Shown here piece after piece: positions 25,015 through 34,710 of a stretch of 64,000 bases of DNA. The translations under genes were made by a program, and so were the position numbers. The stretch lies in NCBI RefSeq assembly GCF_014773245.1, contig NZ_JACWMX010000003.1, positions 62,001 to 126,000 on the forward strand, in the 5' to 3' direction. Below the pieces are notes generated by a model that was not told the origin of the DNA, did no database searches, and saw nothing but the letters and a program-made list of their open reading frames with translations. Origin of the DNA: Mucilaginibacter glaciei (lineage in GTDB: Bacteria > Bacteroidota > Bacteroidia > Sphingobacteriales > Sphingobacteriaceae). Every line of letters starts with the position of its first letter. Positions within the stretch are counted from its first letter, which is position 1.

Positions 25015-25785
25015 TTACAGCTTTTTCCTGACGTAAATATGCTTTATATGATGATTTTTGCCGCTCTCCCGCTCATCCACTTCAAAACGCTCCATGCTTT
25101 TTATAAACGGCAGCATCTTTAAAAAGCCGTAGTTTCTTGGATCGAAATCCGGTTTCTTCTTTAGCATTAAGTTACCTAATTCTCCAAGGAACGCCCAGCC
25201 ATTATCATCTGCAAGGTCGGCAATACTGGCCGACAATAGCTTGATAATTTCAGGATCGACACTGTTTAACGGTTTAGGCTTAGCTTGTTTTTTGGCCTTT
25301 GATGGCGACTTAGCCTCATTGTCAATTATGGCAGGCAGCTCTTTCTTTAGTATCTCGATATAAATAAATTTGTCACAAGCAGTAATAAAGGGGTTCAGGG
25401 TCTTTTTTTCGCCGATCCCGATAACTTTCATCCCGGCTTCGCGTAACCTTGTTGCCAGTCTTGTAAAATCACTGTCGCTTGATACAATGCAAAACCCGTC
25501 AACCTTGCCGGTATATAAAATATCCATTGCATCTATGATCAGCGCGCTATCTGAAGCATTCTTTCCGGTAGAATAACTGTATTGCTGGATGGGGGTTATC
25601 GCATTCTCCAATAATACTTTCTTCCAGCCTGACACCGTTGGTTTTGTCCAGTCAGCGTAAATACGTTTGAACGTCGGAGTTCCATATTTAGCGATCTCTT
25701 CGAACATCTCTTTCACGCTGGCATAAGGGACATTATCCGCGTCTATCAGTACTGCTAATTTTAAGTCCTTCTGGGTTTCAATCAT
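25015..25785 (-). CDS. NYN-domain (LabA/DUF88-like) protein with C-terminal LOTUS domain
   Basis: A 256-residue cytoplasmic protein. The NYN nuclease-like domain (about 8-150) shows the acidic residues of a PIN-like active site: LIDADNVP at the start, ASDSALIIDAMDIL and VSSDSDFTRLATRLREAG. A basic linker (about 160-180) leads to a C-terminal OST-HTH/LOTUS domain (about 185-256, with GELGNLMLKKKPDFDPRNYGF). NYN-LOTUS proteins are thought to bind or cleave RNA. I chose ATG 25785 over a GTG-type upstream extension. It is monocistronic; the 220 bases upstream hold no other gene. Confidence 0.87.
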   Translation of the reverse strand: MIETQKDLKLAVLIDADNVPYASVKEMFEEIAKYGTPTFKRIYADWTKPTVSGWKKVLLENAITPIQQYSYSTGKNASDSALIIDAMDILYTGKVDGFCIVSSDSDFTRLATRLREAGMKVIGIGEKKTLNPFITACDKFIYIEILKKELPAIIDNEAKSPSKAKKQAKPKPLNSVDPEIIKLLSASIADLADDNGWAFLGELGNLMLKKKPDFDPRNYGFLKMLPFIKSMERFEVDERESGKNHHIKHIYVRKKL

Positions 25786-26008
25786 AATAAATGTGCCAGG
25801 GTAAATTGTACTAGCAACCAATATCGCTATAATTTAACATAACACGCTATAATAATATATTTGGAAAGCGTAGAAATGGCTTCCTGCCGGGTTATCCAGA
25901 TGTCAGCGGTCAAACTCAAAAAAAAGCATCTTAGAAAATTGCTTCAAGAAAATCACGACAGATTGATAGTCGACCGTTCCTTGCTGCTATTGATAACGGC
26001 GAACTACA

Positions 26009-26551
26009 TTAAGCAGTAAACTTCGATCTTTTATAATGATTTTCCAGTTCCTTTAGTCTGGTCAGTTGCCCTGGTCTGGGATTGATAAAAGTTCTCGCTC
26101 TTTTGATCAGCGCCAAAGCATCTTCAACAGTCAGGCCGGTTTTTATCAGGTAAGCCGCCGCCATAGTAGGGCCGCGGCCAAGTCCCTGACGGCAATGAAC
26201 ATACACTTTTCCACCATCTCTGATCTCTTTATCAGCGAAATCTGCTCCCTGTATCAATATATCCAGCGGCGGCGGCGTATTGTCCGGGGTTGGTAAATGC
26301 AAGTAATGGAAACCCTCATAGTGCGAGCCTGAATAGATAGAATGCATCCGCATATTGACAATGCCGGTTATCCCCAGGTCTTTCAATTTACGTAACCCAA
26401 CAAGATTATACTGGCTGCCCAAATATAGGTTAGCCGTGATCTCACAGCGCTTGAGCCTGGGCATACCGAAGATTACGCGGTATAGGTTATCGGAATTATA
26501 TTGGACGAAAAGGCCTGCCAGTCTGAATATACTTTTGAGTTTGGCTATCAT
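26009..26551 (-). CDS. dual-specificity protein phosphatase
   Basis: A 180-residue protein with a predicted membrane-associated N-terminus and a DSP-type phosphatase domain (about 35-170). The P-loop HCRQGLGRGP matches the Cys-x5-Arg signature (C near 120), and an Asp-containing loop PTPDNTPPP precedes it. It begins 2 bases after the stop of the diacylglycerol kinase-like gene, so the two are co-transcribed. A lipid or phosphatidylglycerophosphate-type phosphatase role is possible given its partner, but the substrate is not evident. Confidence 0.85.
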   Translation of the reverse strand: MIAKLKSIFRLAGLFVQYNSDNLYRVIFGMPRLKRCEITANLYLGSQYNLVGLRKLKDLGITGIVNMRMHSIYSGSHYEGFHYLHLPTPDNTPPPLDILIQGADFADKEIRDGGKVYVHCRQGLGRGPTMAAAYLIKTGLTVEDALALIKRARTFINPRPGQLTRLKELENHYKRSKFTA

Positions 26552-26553
26552 GT

Positions 26554-27444
26554 TTATTTGGATTTAAAAGGGACGAGCATGAGTATTGCACCTGGCATGA
26601 CCGTTATCTTTAGTTTTTTGGTATTCCGTTTAGCATCATCACAAATAAAGTTCTGCTTTTTTGGCAACGTAATGACTGCTTTAGAACACGTCCAGTGTTG
26701 CAGCGCCGTGGTTTCGTTTTGAAGCAAGGTGCTGCCTGCCACTTTCAACAAAGTCAATAGATTCTTATCAGGCATCAGGATCACATCCAGCAGCCCATCG
26801 GTGATACTGATACCAGGCTGCAGTTCAAGACCACCCATGCCCATATTACCTGAATTGGTAATGGTTAAAGCCACACCGCTGGCCCGGAACTTTTTTTTAT
26901 CGTCCAGCTGCAGTTCATAAGTGATCGGCTCTGCTTCTGCCACCTTTTGAATAGTTGTTATACCATACGCCAACTGGCCAAAGTTATTCTTCAGTTCCCG
27001 ATTCGCTCCAATGACCATATCAGCCATAATGCCGAGATTGACACGTAAAAGAAATGGTTCGCCGTTGACGCGACCCATATCTACAGCTTTTAAATGAAAC
27101 CGGCCTTTTTTTAATATTTCCAACGCAGCTTCGGTATCAGTTGGTACGCCAAGTTCCCCGGCCATCACATTGGCGGTCCCTCCAGGCAGGATGGCCATTG
27201 GTTGTTTGCTGCCGTTAAGGGCTGCCGCTACAGCAGTCACGCAACCGTCGCCGCCGTATACCACTATCAGATCGGTGTTGCCGATTAATTTACGTGCGAT
27301 TTCACCAGCGCCCAAACTCTTTTTAGTGAGTGAAACATCCCAGTCCGTTCGGCTATTCTTAAAGGCCAGGCTGATGTAGGATAAAACCGGCTCTTTTTTA
27401 GCGGCGGCGGGGTTGATAATGAAATGAATATGCTTAAACTTCAC
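26554..27444 (-). CDS. diacylglycerol/sphingosine kinase-like lipid kinase
   Basis: A 296-residue cytoplasmic enzyme of the DAGK catalytic (YegS/LCB5) family, which phosphorylates lipid alcohols with ATP. The nucleotide-binding GGDGCVTAVAAAL (about 61-73) and PGGTANVMAGELG (about 87-99) motifs are present, followed by the beta-sandwich C-terminal domain containing GGLELQPGISITDGLLDVI. It is the first gene of a two-gene operon with the dual-specificity phosphatase, a pairing that suggests a lipid phosphorylation cycle. Sphingobacteria make sphingolipids, so a sphingoid substrate is possible; this is inference. Confidence 0.87.
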   Translation of the reverse strand: MKFKHIHFIINPAAAKKEPVLSYISLAFKNSRTDWDVSLTKKSLGAGEIARKLIGNTDLIVVYGGDGCVTAVAAALNGSKQPMAILPGGTANVMAGELGVPTDTEAALEILKKGRFHLKAVDMGRVNGEPFLLRVNLGIMADMVIGANRELKNNFGQLAYGITTIQKVAEAEPITYELQLDDKKKFRASGVALTITNSGNMGMGGLELQPGISITDGLLDVILMPDKNLLTLLKVAGSTLLQNETTALQHWTCSKAVITLPKKQNFICDDAKRNTKKLKITVMPGAILMLVPFKSK

Positions 27445-27576
27445 GTGGTGATAACACCGGTTGCCGGGTTTAGTTTAGATATATGCCAGGGTAATACAGG
27501 GTATACACCATAATGTTGTGCAATCGTTTTTAATTAGTTGCACATTATCTGTTTCCGTAGCCACGTCTTAATCTGT

Positions 27577-28743
27577 CTATTCACTATCATCACCTGTATT
27601 TTTCAATGCGGATAATATGGAAAAGGCACCTTTTAGCACAAAAGTACCATCCTTTAGCTCGGGCTTGTTTAAGGTAATTTGGTTCCATCCATCCTGAGTT
27701 ACACCCGTCTTTACCGGTACTAAGCTGTATAGGGTATTATTGCCTTTTTTAATAGCTAAAAAAATGCCTTTTTGTCCGCTAAAGTTTACCAACGCAGCAT
27801 CTGGAACAGCCATCGTGTTTTGTGGTTTGGTGTTAATGTTAGCCTGGATAAACATATTAGGCAGCAAGTTTTTGTCGGTTTTTAAAAAGTGGCAGTGAAC
27901 CATCACGCTGCGTGTAGAATCTAAAACCCGGCCAATCAAAATTATTTTCCCCGGGTAAATTTTCCCGGGCACACTTGGTAATTTAATATCTACCGTATTG
28001 CCAATGGCAATTTTTGATATGTCCTGTTCAAATACTGTAAGGGCGGCATGTATATCATCGGTATTCACCAATTCCATTACAATATCTGTAGGGTTGGTGA
28101 ATTTACCTACACTAACATTTACCTGCGATACGTAGCCGGTAATGGGCGAGGGAATATTAATGACAGAACGTATTGTTGCCGGTGTTAATTTTTTTGAATC
28201 AATGCCTATCATGCGGAGTTTTTGTGCTAAACCAGCTGCCTGTGCCAGCTCGCTGTTATATTCGGATTGTGACTGCTGGTAAAGCTTTAGCGGGCTTGCT
28301 TGTTGCTGGCTCAGCACTTTTTGGCGCTCCATTTCCTGTTTTAGAAAGGTTATTTTGCTTACGGAAGTTAAATAATCCTGTTGTAGAGTGATGTATTCCT
28401 GATTTTCTATTTGCGCTATTACTTGCCCTTTAAGTACGTGCTCGCCCGGTAGCATGGTGGTTCGTTTCAAAAAGCCCCCCATGGGCACGTTTACCGCAAT
28501 TAAGTTTTCTGGCGGCACATCTACCTGGCCGTTAACACTTATTGTGGCGTTGAGTAAATGCATAGGTAATTTACCGGTGTCGATCCCGCCATTTTTGTTT
28601 TGCTCTTGCGTAAAACTTATGGTATTACCTTTAGCCTTATTTTGCTGTTGTGTAGTATCACTACCACCGTCCTTTTTGTCATCTTTTTTTCCGCCGCACG
28701 CAGTGAGCAAAGCTGCGATAATCAATAAATATAATAGTTTCAT
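27577..28743 (-). CDS. RND efflux periplasmic adaptor lipoprotein (CusB/CzcB-like)
   Basis: A 388-residue membrane-fusion protein with a lipoprotein signal (LLTACGGKK, Cys16) and a Lys/Asp/Gln-rich linker. A biotinyl-lipoyl-like half (VNVPMGGFLKRT) is followed by a helical hairpin (about 110-170), a second lipoyl half (INIPSPITGYVSQVNVSVGKF) and a beta-barrel (KIYPGKIILIGRVLDSTRSV). It links the inner-membrane pump to the outer-membrane channel. Its ATG overlaps the end of the pump gene by four bases (28740-28743), so the two are coupled. No Met/His-rich metal-binding tail is visible. Confidence 0.9.
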   Translation of the reverse strand: MKLLYLLIIAALLTACGGKKDDKKDGGSDTTQQQNKAKGNTISFTQEQNKNGGIDTGKLPMHLLNATISVNGQVDVPPENLIAVNVPMGGFLKRTTMLPGEHVLKGQVIAQIENQEYITLQQDYLTSVSKITFLKQEMERQKVLSQQQASPLKLYQQSQSEYNSELAQAAGLAQKLRMIGIDSKKLTPATIRSVINIPSPITGYVSQVNVSVGKFTNPTDIVMELVNTDDIHAALTVFEQDISKIAIGNTVDIKLPSVPGKIYPGKIILIGRVLDSTRSVMVHCHFLKTDKNLLPNMFIQANINTKPQNTMAVPDAALVNFSGQKGIFLAIKKGNNTLYSLVPVKTGVTQDGWNQITLNKPELKDGTFVLKGAFSILSALKNTGDDSE

Positions 28744-31700
28744 GGTTTCTCTGTTTCGCCCTGGTAATACCAGAGTTGATTAATTGTTTGGTCTAATTGC
28801 AGCAACGCATCAAGCCGGTCTGTTCGCAATTGAATGGATTGGTTGTAATAGTTGGCCCATTCCAGGTAGCTAATACCGCCGTTGTTAAACGATAACGTAG
28901 CTGTGCGCACCAATTCTGAAGCTTGTTTGAGCGCTGCTGATTCGTAATAGTTAAGTGCCTTAACTTGTTGATTGTAGCGCCGATAACTTTGCAGCCATTG
29001 CCCGCGCCACTCCAGTTGCCTGACCGTGTAGGTATATTCCGATGCTTTTTTCTGATAGTCGGCCGATTTTATCGCAGCCTTATGTTGGTTAAAAAATAAT
29101 GGGATATTCACCCCAACCATGTAAGACGAGAACCGGTCGCCCTTGTTAAGGTACAGGTTGGAATTGCGTATATCCGGGCCGGCAAAGCTTTGGTTGCTGT
29201 AACTCAGGCTCAATTCAGGTAATGATTTGGCTTTGCTGACTTTCATCTTCCACCCGGCAATCAGCACTTGCTGTTGTGCTTGTTTTACTTCGGGGTTGTC
29301 CAATGCTTTAACAGTATCTGGTAAAAAAATATTTTGCCATGCAGGCGGTGCCTGCTCTATTGGCAGATAAGCCACGCTGCCGCCCGTTAAGAGCATTAGC
29401 TTGCTTTGCAGCACCCCAATTTCAGATTCAACTAATTGACGCTGGTTTATCAGCATACCTGCTTTAGCCTCGGCACTTGTTAAATTGATCCTGGAAGTTT
29501 CGCCCATTTTAAATCGAAGCTGCTCCAGTTTGATTACATTGGTGTAAACAGAATCCTGATCTTTTAACAACTGCAATTTAGCGGTTGAGGCGGTTAACTG
29601 AAGGTACACGTCCCGTACCTGGTAGGCCAGCTGGTTGCGTAAACTTTGTTCCTGTAACGCCGACAGCCCGGCCTCTGCATTGTAATAGTTACGCTGGTTG
29701 GTGTAATACCCCGGCAATGCAAAGTTTTGGGTCACAGAAACGCGGTTATCCGTGTTTGAACTGTTAATATTGCCGGCATCGTAAGACAACTGTGTTTTAG
29801 CGATATCGTAAGCACTTCCTACGTTTGCCTTGCCGGCTAATGTCTGGTTCTGAGCCGCTTTTAAAGATAAATTATTGCTTAATGCCAGCTTAATCGCTTC
29901 ATTAACCGTAATGCGTTTTTCACTACCTGTTTGTGCTTTTAGCGGCAATACAAAGCACAAAAGCAATACGGCTATAATAGCGCTTTTTTTAGCTTTGCCT
30001 TTCCCTCTTCCATTATCTTTTGGTTTCGAAGCGAACTGCTTATACAAGGCCGGTAATACTACGAGGGTTAACAAAGTAGCGGTGATGAGCCCACCAATTA
30101 CTACTGTTGCCAAAGGCCTTTGCACTTCTGCCCCGGCATGTGTTGATATAGCCATTGGGAAGAAACCTAAGGATGCCACGGTTGCGGTCATCAACACCGG
30201 GCGAAGCCTGTTAGCCGTACCTTTTTGGATACGTTCGTCGGCGTCATCATCGCCTTCTTCTTTCAGGCGGTTAAATTCACTTATTAAAACAATGCCATTT
30301 AATACTGCTACGCCAAAAAGCGCAATAAAACCAACACCGGCAGATATGCTAAATGCCATTCCGCGTATCCATAATGCAAACACACCACCTGTTGCCGCCA
30401 GTGGTATCGCAGAAAACACGATTAAAGCTTCCCTGAATTGATTAAAGGCAAAATACAAAAGTATAAATATGAAGAACAATGATGCTGGTACCGCTATGGC
30501 TAATCGTGCTTTAGCCGAATTTAGGTTTTCAAATTGCCCGCCATATTCTACGTGATAGCCGGGCGGTAATTTTAGTTTTTGCTGTACCTGCGCCTGCAAG
30601 TCTTTTACTACGCCTTCCACATCGCGCCCGCGAACGTTAAAAGATACCGAAATCTTCCGTTCACCATTTTCGCGCTGTACCTGGTTGGGCCCGTCTTTAA
30701 TTTCTATCGAAGCCAGCTGACTTAACGGAACCTGGTTGCCATTGGGCGTATTAATGAGCAACTCACCAATATGATCAAAATTAGCACGCGCGGTATCTGC
30801 TATACGCAGCATTACGTCAAACTGCCTTTCGCCCTCATATATATTACCTGCTTTTTCGCCGGCAAAAGTTGCGTTTACAATGTGGTTAACCTGGCTGATG
30901 CTTACATTGTATTGTGCCAGCGCTGCCCGGTTGTAATGCACCACAATTTGCGGCAGGCCACCAATTTTTTCAGAATAAACATCTACTGCACCTTTTGTAC
31001 CTGACACCAAACCGCTTAGTTTACCTGCCAGCTTTGCCAGTTGGGTAAGGTCATCACCAAATATTTTCACAACAACATCTTGCTTAGCACCGGATATCAA
31101 TTCATTGAAGCGCATTTGTACCGGATACTCGAAACCAACGTTTAAGCCCGGTATCTGCGAAAGTTTTTTACTCATCGCTTCCTGTAAACCCGCATAGTCT
31201 TTAGCAGTGGTCCAGGTAGATTTATCATTAAGGGTTATAAAAACGTCGCATTGTTCAAGTGACATCGGGTCGGTAGGGATCTCTGCCGAACCGATCCTGC
31301 AGGTTACCTGTTGCACTTCAGGGAACTTTTTCAATTCCTCGCTTGCAATCTTCATTCCTTTAATGGTTTGTGTTAAAGATGTACCGGGTAAAAAGCGGGC
31401 ATCTAAGGCAAAGTCGCCTTCTTCTAATTGCGGGATGAATTCGCCACCTAAGCCATTGAAAACCCAGTAGGCTAATCCAAATAGTAAAACGGCAATAAAT
31501 ATGACTGTTTTGGTGTGTCCGATTGCTGCTTTTAATAAGGGTTGGTACCGCCTTTGGATTGCGGCCATCATTTTATCGGAAAGATTAGTTTTCTTTTTGG
31601 TTTTCTTACTCATGGTAAGCGCTGTCATCATAGGCACATACGTAAGCGATAATATAAATGCACCCAATAATGCAAAAGCTACCGTTTCGGCCATCGGTCT

Positions 31701-33131
31701 GAACATTTTACCCTCTATGCCTTCTAAACTCAATATGGGCAGGTAAACTATTAAGATAATGATCTGACCGAAAATGGCCGCGCTCATTAACCGGGAGGCT
31801 GATTGTTTAACTTCATCATCAACCTCGTCTTGCGAAAATTCATTTTCATTTGGATGGTTATTGATCTTATCCCTAAAACGGTGCATTACACCCTCAACAA
31901 TAATTACCGCACCATCAACAATTAAACCGAAATCCAATGCGCCCAAGCTCATCAAATTTGCCGACACATGGAAAAGATTCATGATGATGAGCGCAAATAG
32001 CATGGCAAGTGGTATAACCGAGGCCACCACCAGCCCCGAGCGCAGATTACCTAAGAATACAACGAGTACAAAGATTACGATCAATGCTCCCTCTATCAGG
32101 TTGCGCTTTACGGTAGATATCGAATTACCCACCATTTTGCTGCGTTCGTAATAGGGTATTATGGTCACTCCTTCGGGAAGGCGTTTTTTGATGAGCTCAA
32201 CTTTTTCCTTCACATGTTTTACAACATCCATCGCATTGGCGCCTTTGAGCATCAATACAACCGCGCCGCTTACTTCACCATATTTGTTATTATACATGGC
32301 GCCAAACCTGATGGCGCTGCCTTCTGTAACCCCGGCAACATCTGCCAGCCGCATAGGTATGCCGCGGGATGTTTTTACAGGAATACTTTGCAGGTCTTCT
32401 ATTGAGGAAGCCATTCCTTCGGTACGAATGTAATAAGCGTTTGGGCCATTTTCTATATAGGCCCCGCCTGTGTTTTCGTTATTTTGCTGTACAGCGTTAA
32501 AAAGTTGATCGAGCGTGATGCCTAAGCTTTTGATCTTAGCGGGATCAACAACTACCTGGTATTGTTTTAACTTTCCGCCCAGGCTGCTCACGTCTGCCAC
32601 ACCCGGCACGCCCAGTAACTGGCGGCGCACTATCCATTCCTGCAGTGTACGCAGCTGGGTTAAAGTGTACTTGTTTTCGTAGCCGGGCTTTGGTACCACG
32701 TAATATTGATATACCTCGCCTAAGCCTGTTGTTACCGGCCCCATATCCGGCTCGCCAATTCCCGGGGGGATCATTCCCTTAAGCTGATTTAAACGTTCGC
32801 TTACCTGCTGCCGGGCTTTAGTAATATCTACCCCGTCATCAAAAACTACGGTAACATTTGACAAGCCAAAACGAGAGATTGAACGCATCTCTTTTAACTG
32901 TGGCAAAGAGGCCATTAACCTTTCGGTTGGAGCCGTGATCAGGCGCTCTACCTCGGGGGCTGCCAGCGACGGAGAAACCGTAATGATCAGTACCTGGTTG
33001 TTCGTAATATCGGGCACAGCATCAACGGGTAACTTAGAAGCTGAATAAACGCCTGCGGCTATAAGTATTAACACAAATAACCCTATAATGAGCTTATTGC
33101 GTACAGAGAATTCAATAATACGGTCAATCAT
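28740..33131 (-). CDS. heavy-metal RND pump fused to TolC-like outer-membrane factor
   Basis: A 1463-residue fusion. Residues 1-1040 form a CzcA/CusA-type HME-RND transporter: IIEFSVRNKLI at the start, PVDAVPDITNNQVLI, the charged TM4 segment GALDFGLIVDGAVIIVE and a second half ending in TLVVLPALYKQFASK. A basic linker (about 1042-1052) and a second signal-like hydrophobic stretch (SAIIAVLLLCFVLPLKAQ) lead to an outer-membrane efflux protein domain (about 1075-1460). Such CzcA-OMF fusions are recurrent in Bacteroidota; how one chain spans both membranes, or whether it is cleaved, is unresolved. It is flanked by its adaptor and a two-component system. Metal specificity is unknown. Confidence 0.92.
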   Translation of the reverse strand: MIDRIIEFSVRNKLIIGLFVLILIAAGVYSASKLPVDAVPDITNNQVLIITVSPSLAAPEVERLITAPTERLMASLPQLKEMRSISRFGLSNVTVVFDDGVDITKARQQVSERLNQLKGMIPPGIGEPDMGPVTTGLGEVYQYYVVPKPGYENKYTLTQLRTLQEWIVRRQLLGVPGVADVSSLGGKLKQYQVVVDPAKIKSLGITLDQLFNAVQQNNENTGGAYIENGPNAYYIRTEGMASSIEDLQSIPVKTSRGIPMRLADVAGVTEGSAIRFGAMYNNKYGEVSGAVVLMLKGANAMDVVKHVKEKVELIKKRLPEGVTIIPYYERSKMVGNSISTVKRNLIEGALIVIFVLVVFLGNLRSGLVVASVIPLAMLFALIIMNLFHVSANLMSLGALDFGLIVDGAVIIVEGVMHRFRDKINNHPNENEFSQDEVDDEVKQSASRLMSAAIFGQIIILIVYLPILSLEGIEGKMFRPMAETVAFALLGAFILSLTYVPMMTALTMSKKTKKKTNLSDKMMAAIQRRYQPLLKAAIGHTKTVIFIAVLLFGLAYWVFNGLGGEFIPQLEEGDFALDARFLPGTSLTQTIKGMKIASEELKKFPEVQQVTCRIGSAEIPTDPMSLEQCDVFITLNDKSTWTTAKDYAGLQEAMSKKLSQIPGLNVGFEYPVQMRFNELISGAKQDVVVKIFGDDLTQLAKLAGKLSGLVSGTKGAVDVYSEKIGGLPQIVVHYNRAALAQYNVSISQVNHIVNATFAGEKAGNIYEGERQFDVMLRIADTARANFDHIGELLINTPNGNQVPLSQLASIEIKDGPNQVQRENGERKISVSFNVRGRDVEGVVKDLQAQVQQKLKLPPGYHVEYGGQFENLNSAKARLAIAVPASLFFIFILLYFAFNQFREALIVFSAIPLAATGGVFALWIRGMAFSISAGVGFIALFGVAVLNGIVLISEFNRLKEEGDDDADERIQKGTANRLRPVLMTATVASLGFFPMAISTHAGAEVQRPLATVVIGGLITATLLTLVVLPALYKQFASKPKDNGRGKGKAKKSAIIAVLLLCFVLPLKAQTGSEKRITVNEAIKLALSNNLSLKAAQNQTLAGKANVGSAYDIAKTQLSYDAGNINSSNTDNRVSVTQNFALPGYYTNQRNYYNAEAGLSALQEQSLRNQLAYQVRDVYLQLTASTAKLQLLKDQDSVYTNVIKLEQLRFKMGETSRINLTSAEAKAGMLINQRQLVESEIGVLQSKLMLLTGGSVAYLPIEQAPPAWQNIFLPDTVKALDNPEVKQAQQQVLIAGWKMKVSKAKSLPELSLSYSNQSFAGPDIRNSNLYLNKGDRFSSYMVGVNIPLFFNQHKAAIKSADYQKKASEYTYTVRQLEWRGQWLQSYRRYNQQVKALNYYESAALKQASELVRTATLSFNNGGISYLEWANYYNQSIQLRTDRLDALLQLDQTINQLWYYQGETEKP

Positions 33132-33171
33132 AAAAAAGATGGAATCAACGTGAAGATTTTATTGATTGAAT

Positions 33172-33384
33172 CTATTGAACAGGCTTCATGATTTTTTTTG
33201 GAATGGGCTGATTGGATCTTTTAGCCTTAGCAGGTTCTTTTGGAGCTTTATGCAGGCTATCACTTTTCCGGTTCTTTTTCCAGTTATCACTTATCTTTCT
33301 TTCACTTACTGTTTGACCTTGAACAGGAAACCGGCAAATGCTAAACGCAGCAAGTATTGCTGCCACACAAAAAAACTTCTTCAT
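33172..33384 (-). CDS. small secreted basic protein of the efflux operon
   Basis: A 70-residue protein starting at ATG 33384 with a signal peptide (about 1-22, ending VQGQ) and a short, very basic Lys/Pro/Ser-rich mature part with no recognised fold. It lies 40 bases upstream of the RND pump in the same direction and is probably its first operon gene. It may be a periplasmic accessory or metal-responsive peptide. No His/Cys/Met metal motif is seen in the mature part. Confidence 0.6.
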   Translation of the reverse strand: MKKFFCVAAILAAFSICRFPVQGQTVSERKISDNWKKNRKSDSLHKAPKEPAKAKRSNQPIPKKIMKPVQ

Positions 33385-33459
33385 TGTAATTGCTATTATA
33401 TGTAATGATAGCAATTTTAAAAGAATATACTGAAGACAATCTGTATTGACGGCAGCGTA

Positions 33460-34710
33460 CTAAAAAACAATTGTAAACCTATGCAAAGAGTCAGCATAAT
33501 CGTAACTGAGCGCCCATCCATAAACGCTACAGATGTTTTTCACGATGGTTAATCCCAGGCCTGCACCGTCGGAATTATTCCCTTTTTGAAACCGGTTAAA
33601 AATTGTCTGCGGATCGAGGGCGTTACCATTCCCTGAGTTAAGAAAAACAAGCCGGGTATTTTTTAACTCAATTGTAATATCACCCTTATTTACATTATGC
33701 CTAATGGCGTTGCTAAAAAGGTTGTTTAATAAAATGTCTATTAAATATTTACTAACAGTTAGCTCCCTAGAAACTAAAGCTGTTTGTAACGTTATTTCTC
33801 TTGAAGTAAGCAGTTCCTGAAATTGCCTTTGTTTCTCGATAAGCAGTTCCTGAAGATCTAATTCGTCTGCACCGGTTATAAGATCGTTTTCTATTTTGAC
33901 TAATAGTAATAATGATTGGTTAAGCCTTGATAGCTTTCCTGCTGCGCTGTATATATCCTGTATTTGTTCAAACTGTTCCTGCCGCAGGGTATCATCTTGT
34001 ATAAACGTATCTAATTTAGAAGTAATAACCGATAAAGGTGTTAGCATTTCATGCGACGCATTTTCTGTAAAATGTTTCAAATTCTGATAGTCGCCTTTTA
34101 CCCGTTTTGCCATCAACTGAACAGCATCGTCCAATTCTTTAAATTCATCTACCTTACTTTTAACAGGGTCAAAGTCTACGGGCTCCGATATATTGAATGC
34201 CTTTAACTGGCCGAGGATCTTATAAAACGGTTTCCAAAGATCGCCTAACAAATACCGGTTTGTTAAAAACAACACCATAAACAGCCCCAGCACCAAAAAT
34301 AGCGTGATGGTAGCTATTATTTGTACCAGGTATTCCGTGCTTTCTTTAGAAATAATGATATTGAATTTATAGAGCTCATTATTAAATGTTAACGTACCTT
34401 CTACCGCGCGGCCGGCTCTCTCGCCCCTGAGCTTTGGATTGCTGTAAGTTGTGTCATAAAACCGGGTGGGCAAGTGCTTATTTTTCAATTTGAAAAACCT
34501 GGTTTGATCTTCATCAAAATCAACCTGCTTTGGTAGTTGTTTATTAAAGTTTACATAGCCAATAACCTCTGCTACTTCTTCAGATAGATGATCGTCCAGC
34601 AACGTTTTTGCTATGTGATTAATGGCAAAATAATAGATGATTGCACCAATCATCAAAACAGACAAGGTTACAATAATGGTAACCTTATTGTAGTGCGAGG
34701 CTAATTTCAT
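33460..34710 (-). CDS. sensor histidine kinase of the metal-efflux locus
   Basis: A 416-residue membrane kinase: two transmembrane helices (about 9-31 and 128-149) flank a periplasmic domain of roughly 100 residues. HisKA follows with the acceptor His in ENASHEMLTPLSV (about 220), then HATPase_c (NNLFSNAIRHN and a G box GAGLGLTIVKNI). The N-box is canonical but the DxGxG region is shortened (LVFLNSGNG), as in some CusS-like kinases. It overlaps the regulator gene by 4 bases. It likely senses periplasmic metal and controls the adjacent pump. Confidence 0.88.
   Translation of the reverse strand: MKLASHYNKVTIIVTLSVLMIGAIIYYFAINHIAKTLLDDHLSEEVAEVIGYVNFNKQLPKQVDFDEDQTRFFKLKNKHLPTRFYDTTYSNPKLRGERAGRAVEGTLTFNNELYKFNIIISKESTEYLVQIIATITLFLVLGLFMVLFLTNRYLLGDLWKPFYKILGQLKAFNISEPVDFDPVKSKVDEFKELDDAVQLMAKRVKGDYQNLKHFTENASHEMLTPLSVITSKLDTFIQDDTLRQEQFEQIQDIYSAAGKLSRLNQSLLLLVKIENDLITGADELDLQELLIEKQRQFQELLTSREITLQTALVSRELTVSKYLIDILLNNLFSNAIRHNVNKGDITIELKNTRLVFLNSGNGNALDPQTIFNRFQKGNNSDGAGLGLTIVKNICSVYGWALSYDYADSLHRFTIVF

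Noticed and set aside
25786..26008. Gap between the NYN gene and the phosphatase gene
   Set aside because: Contains GTCA-like fragments but no proper TGAC-N4-GTCA palindrome, and no coding frame or hairpin.
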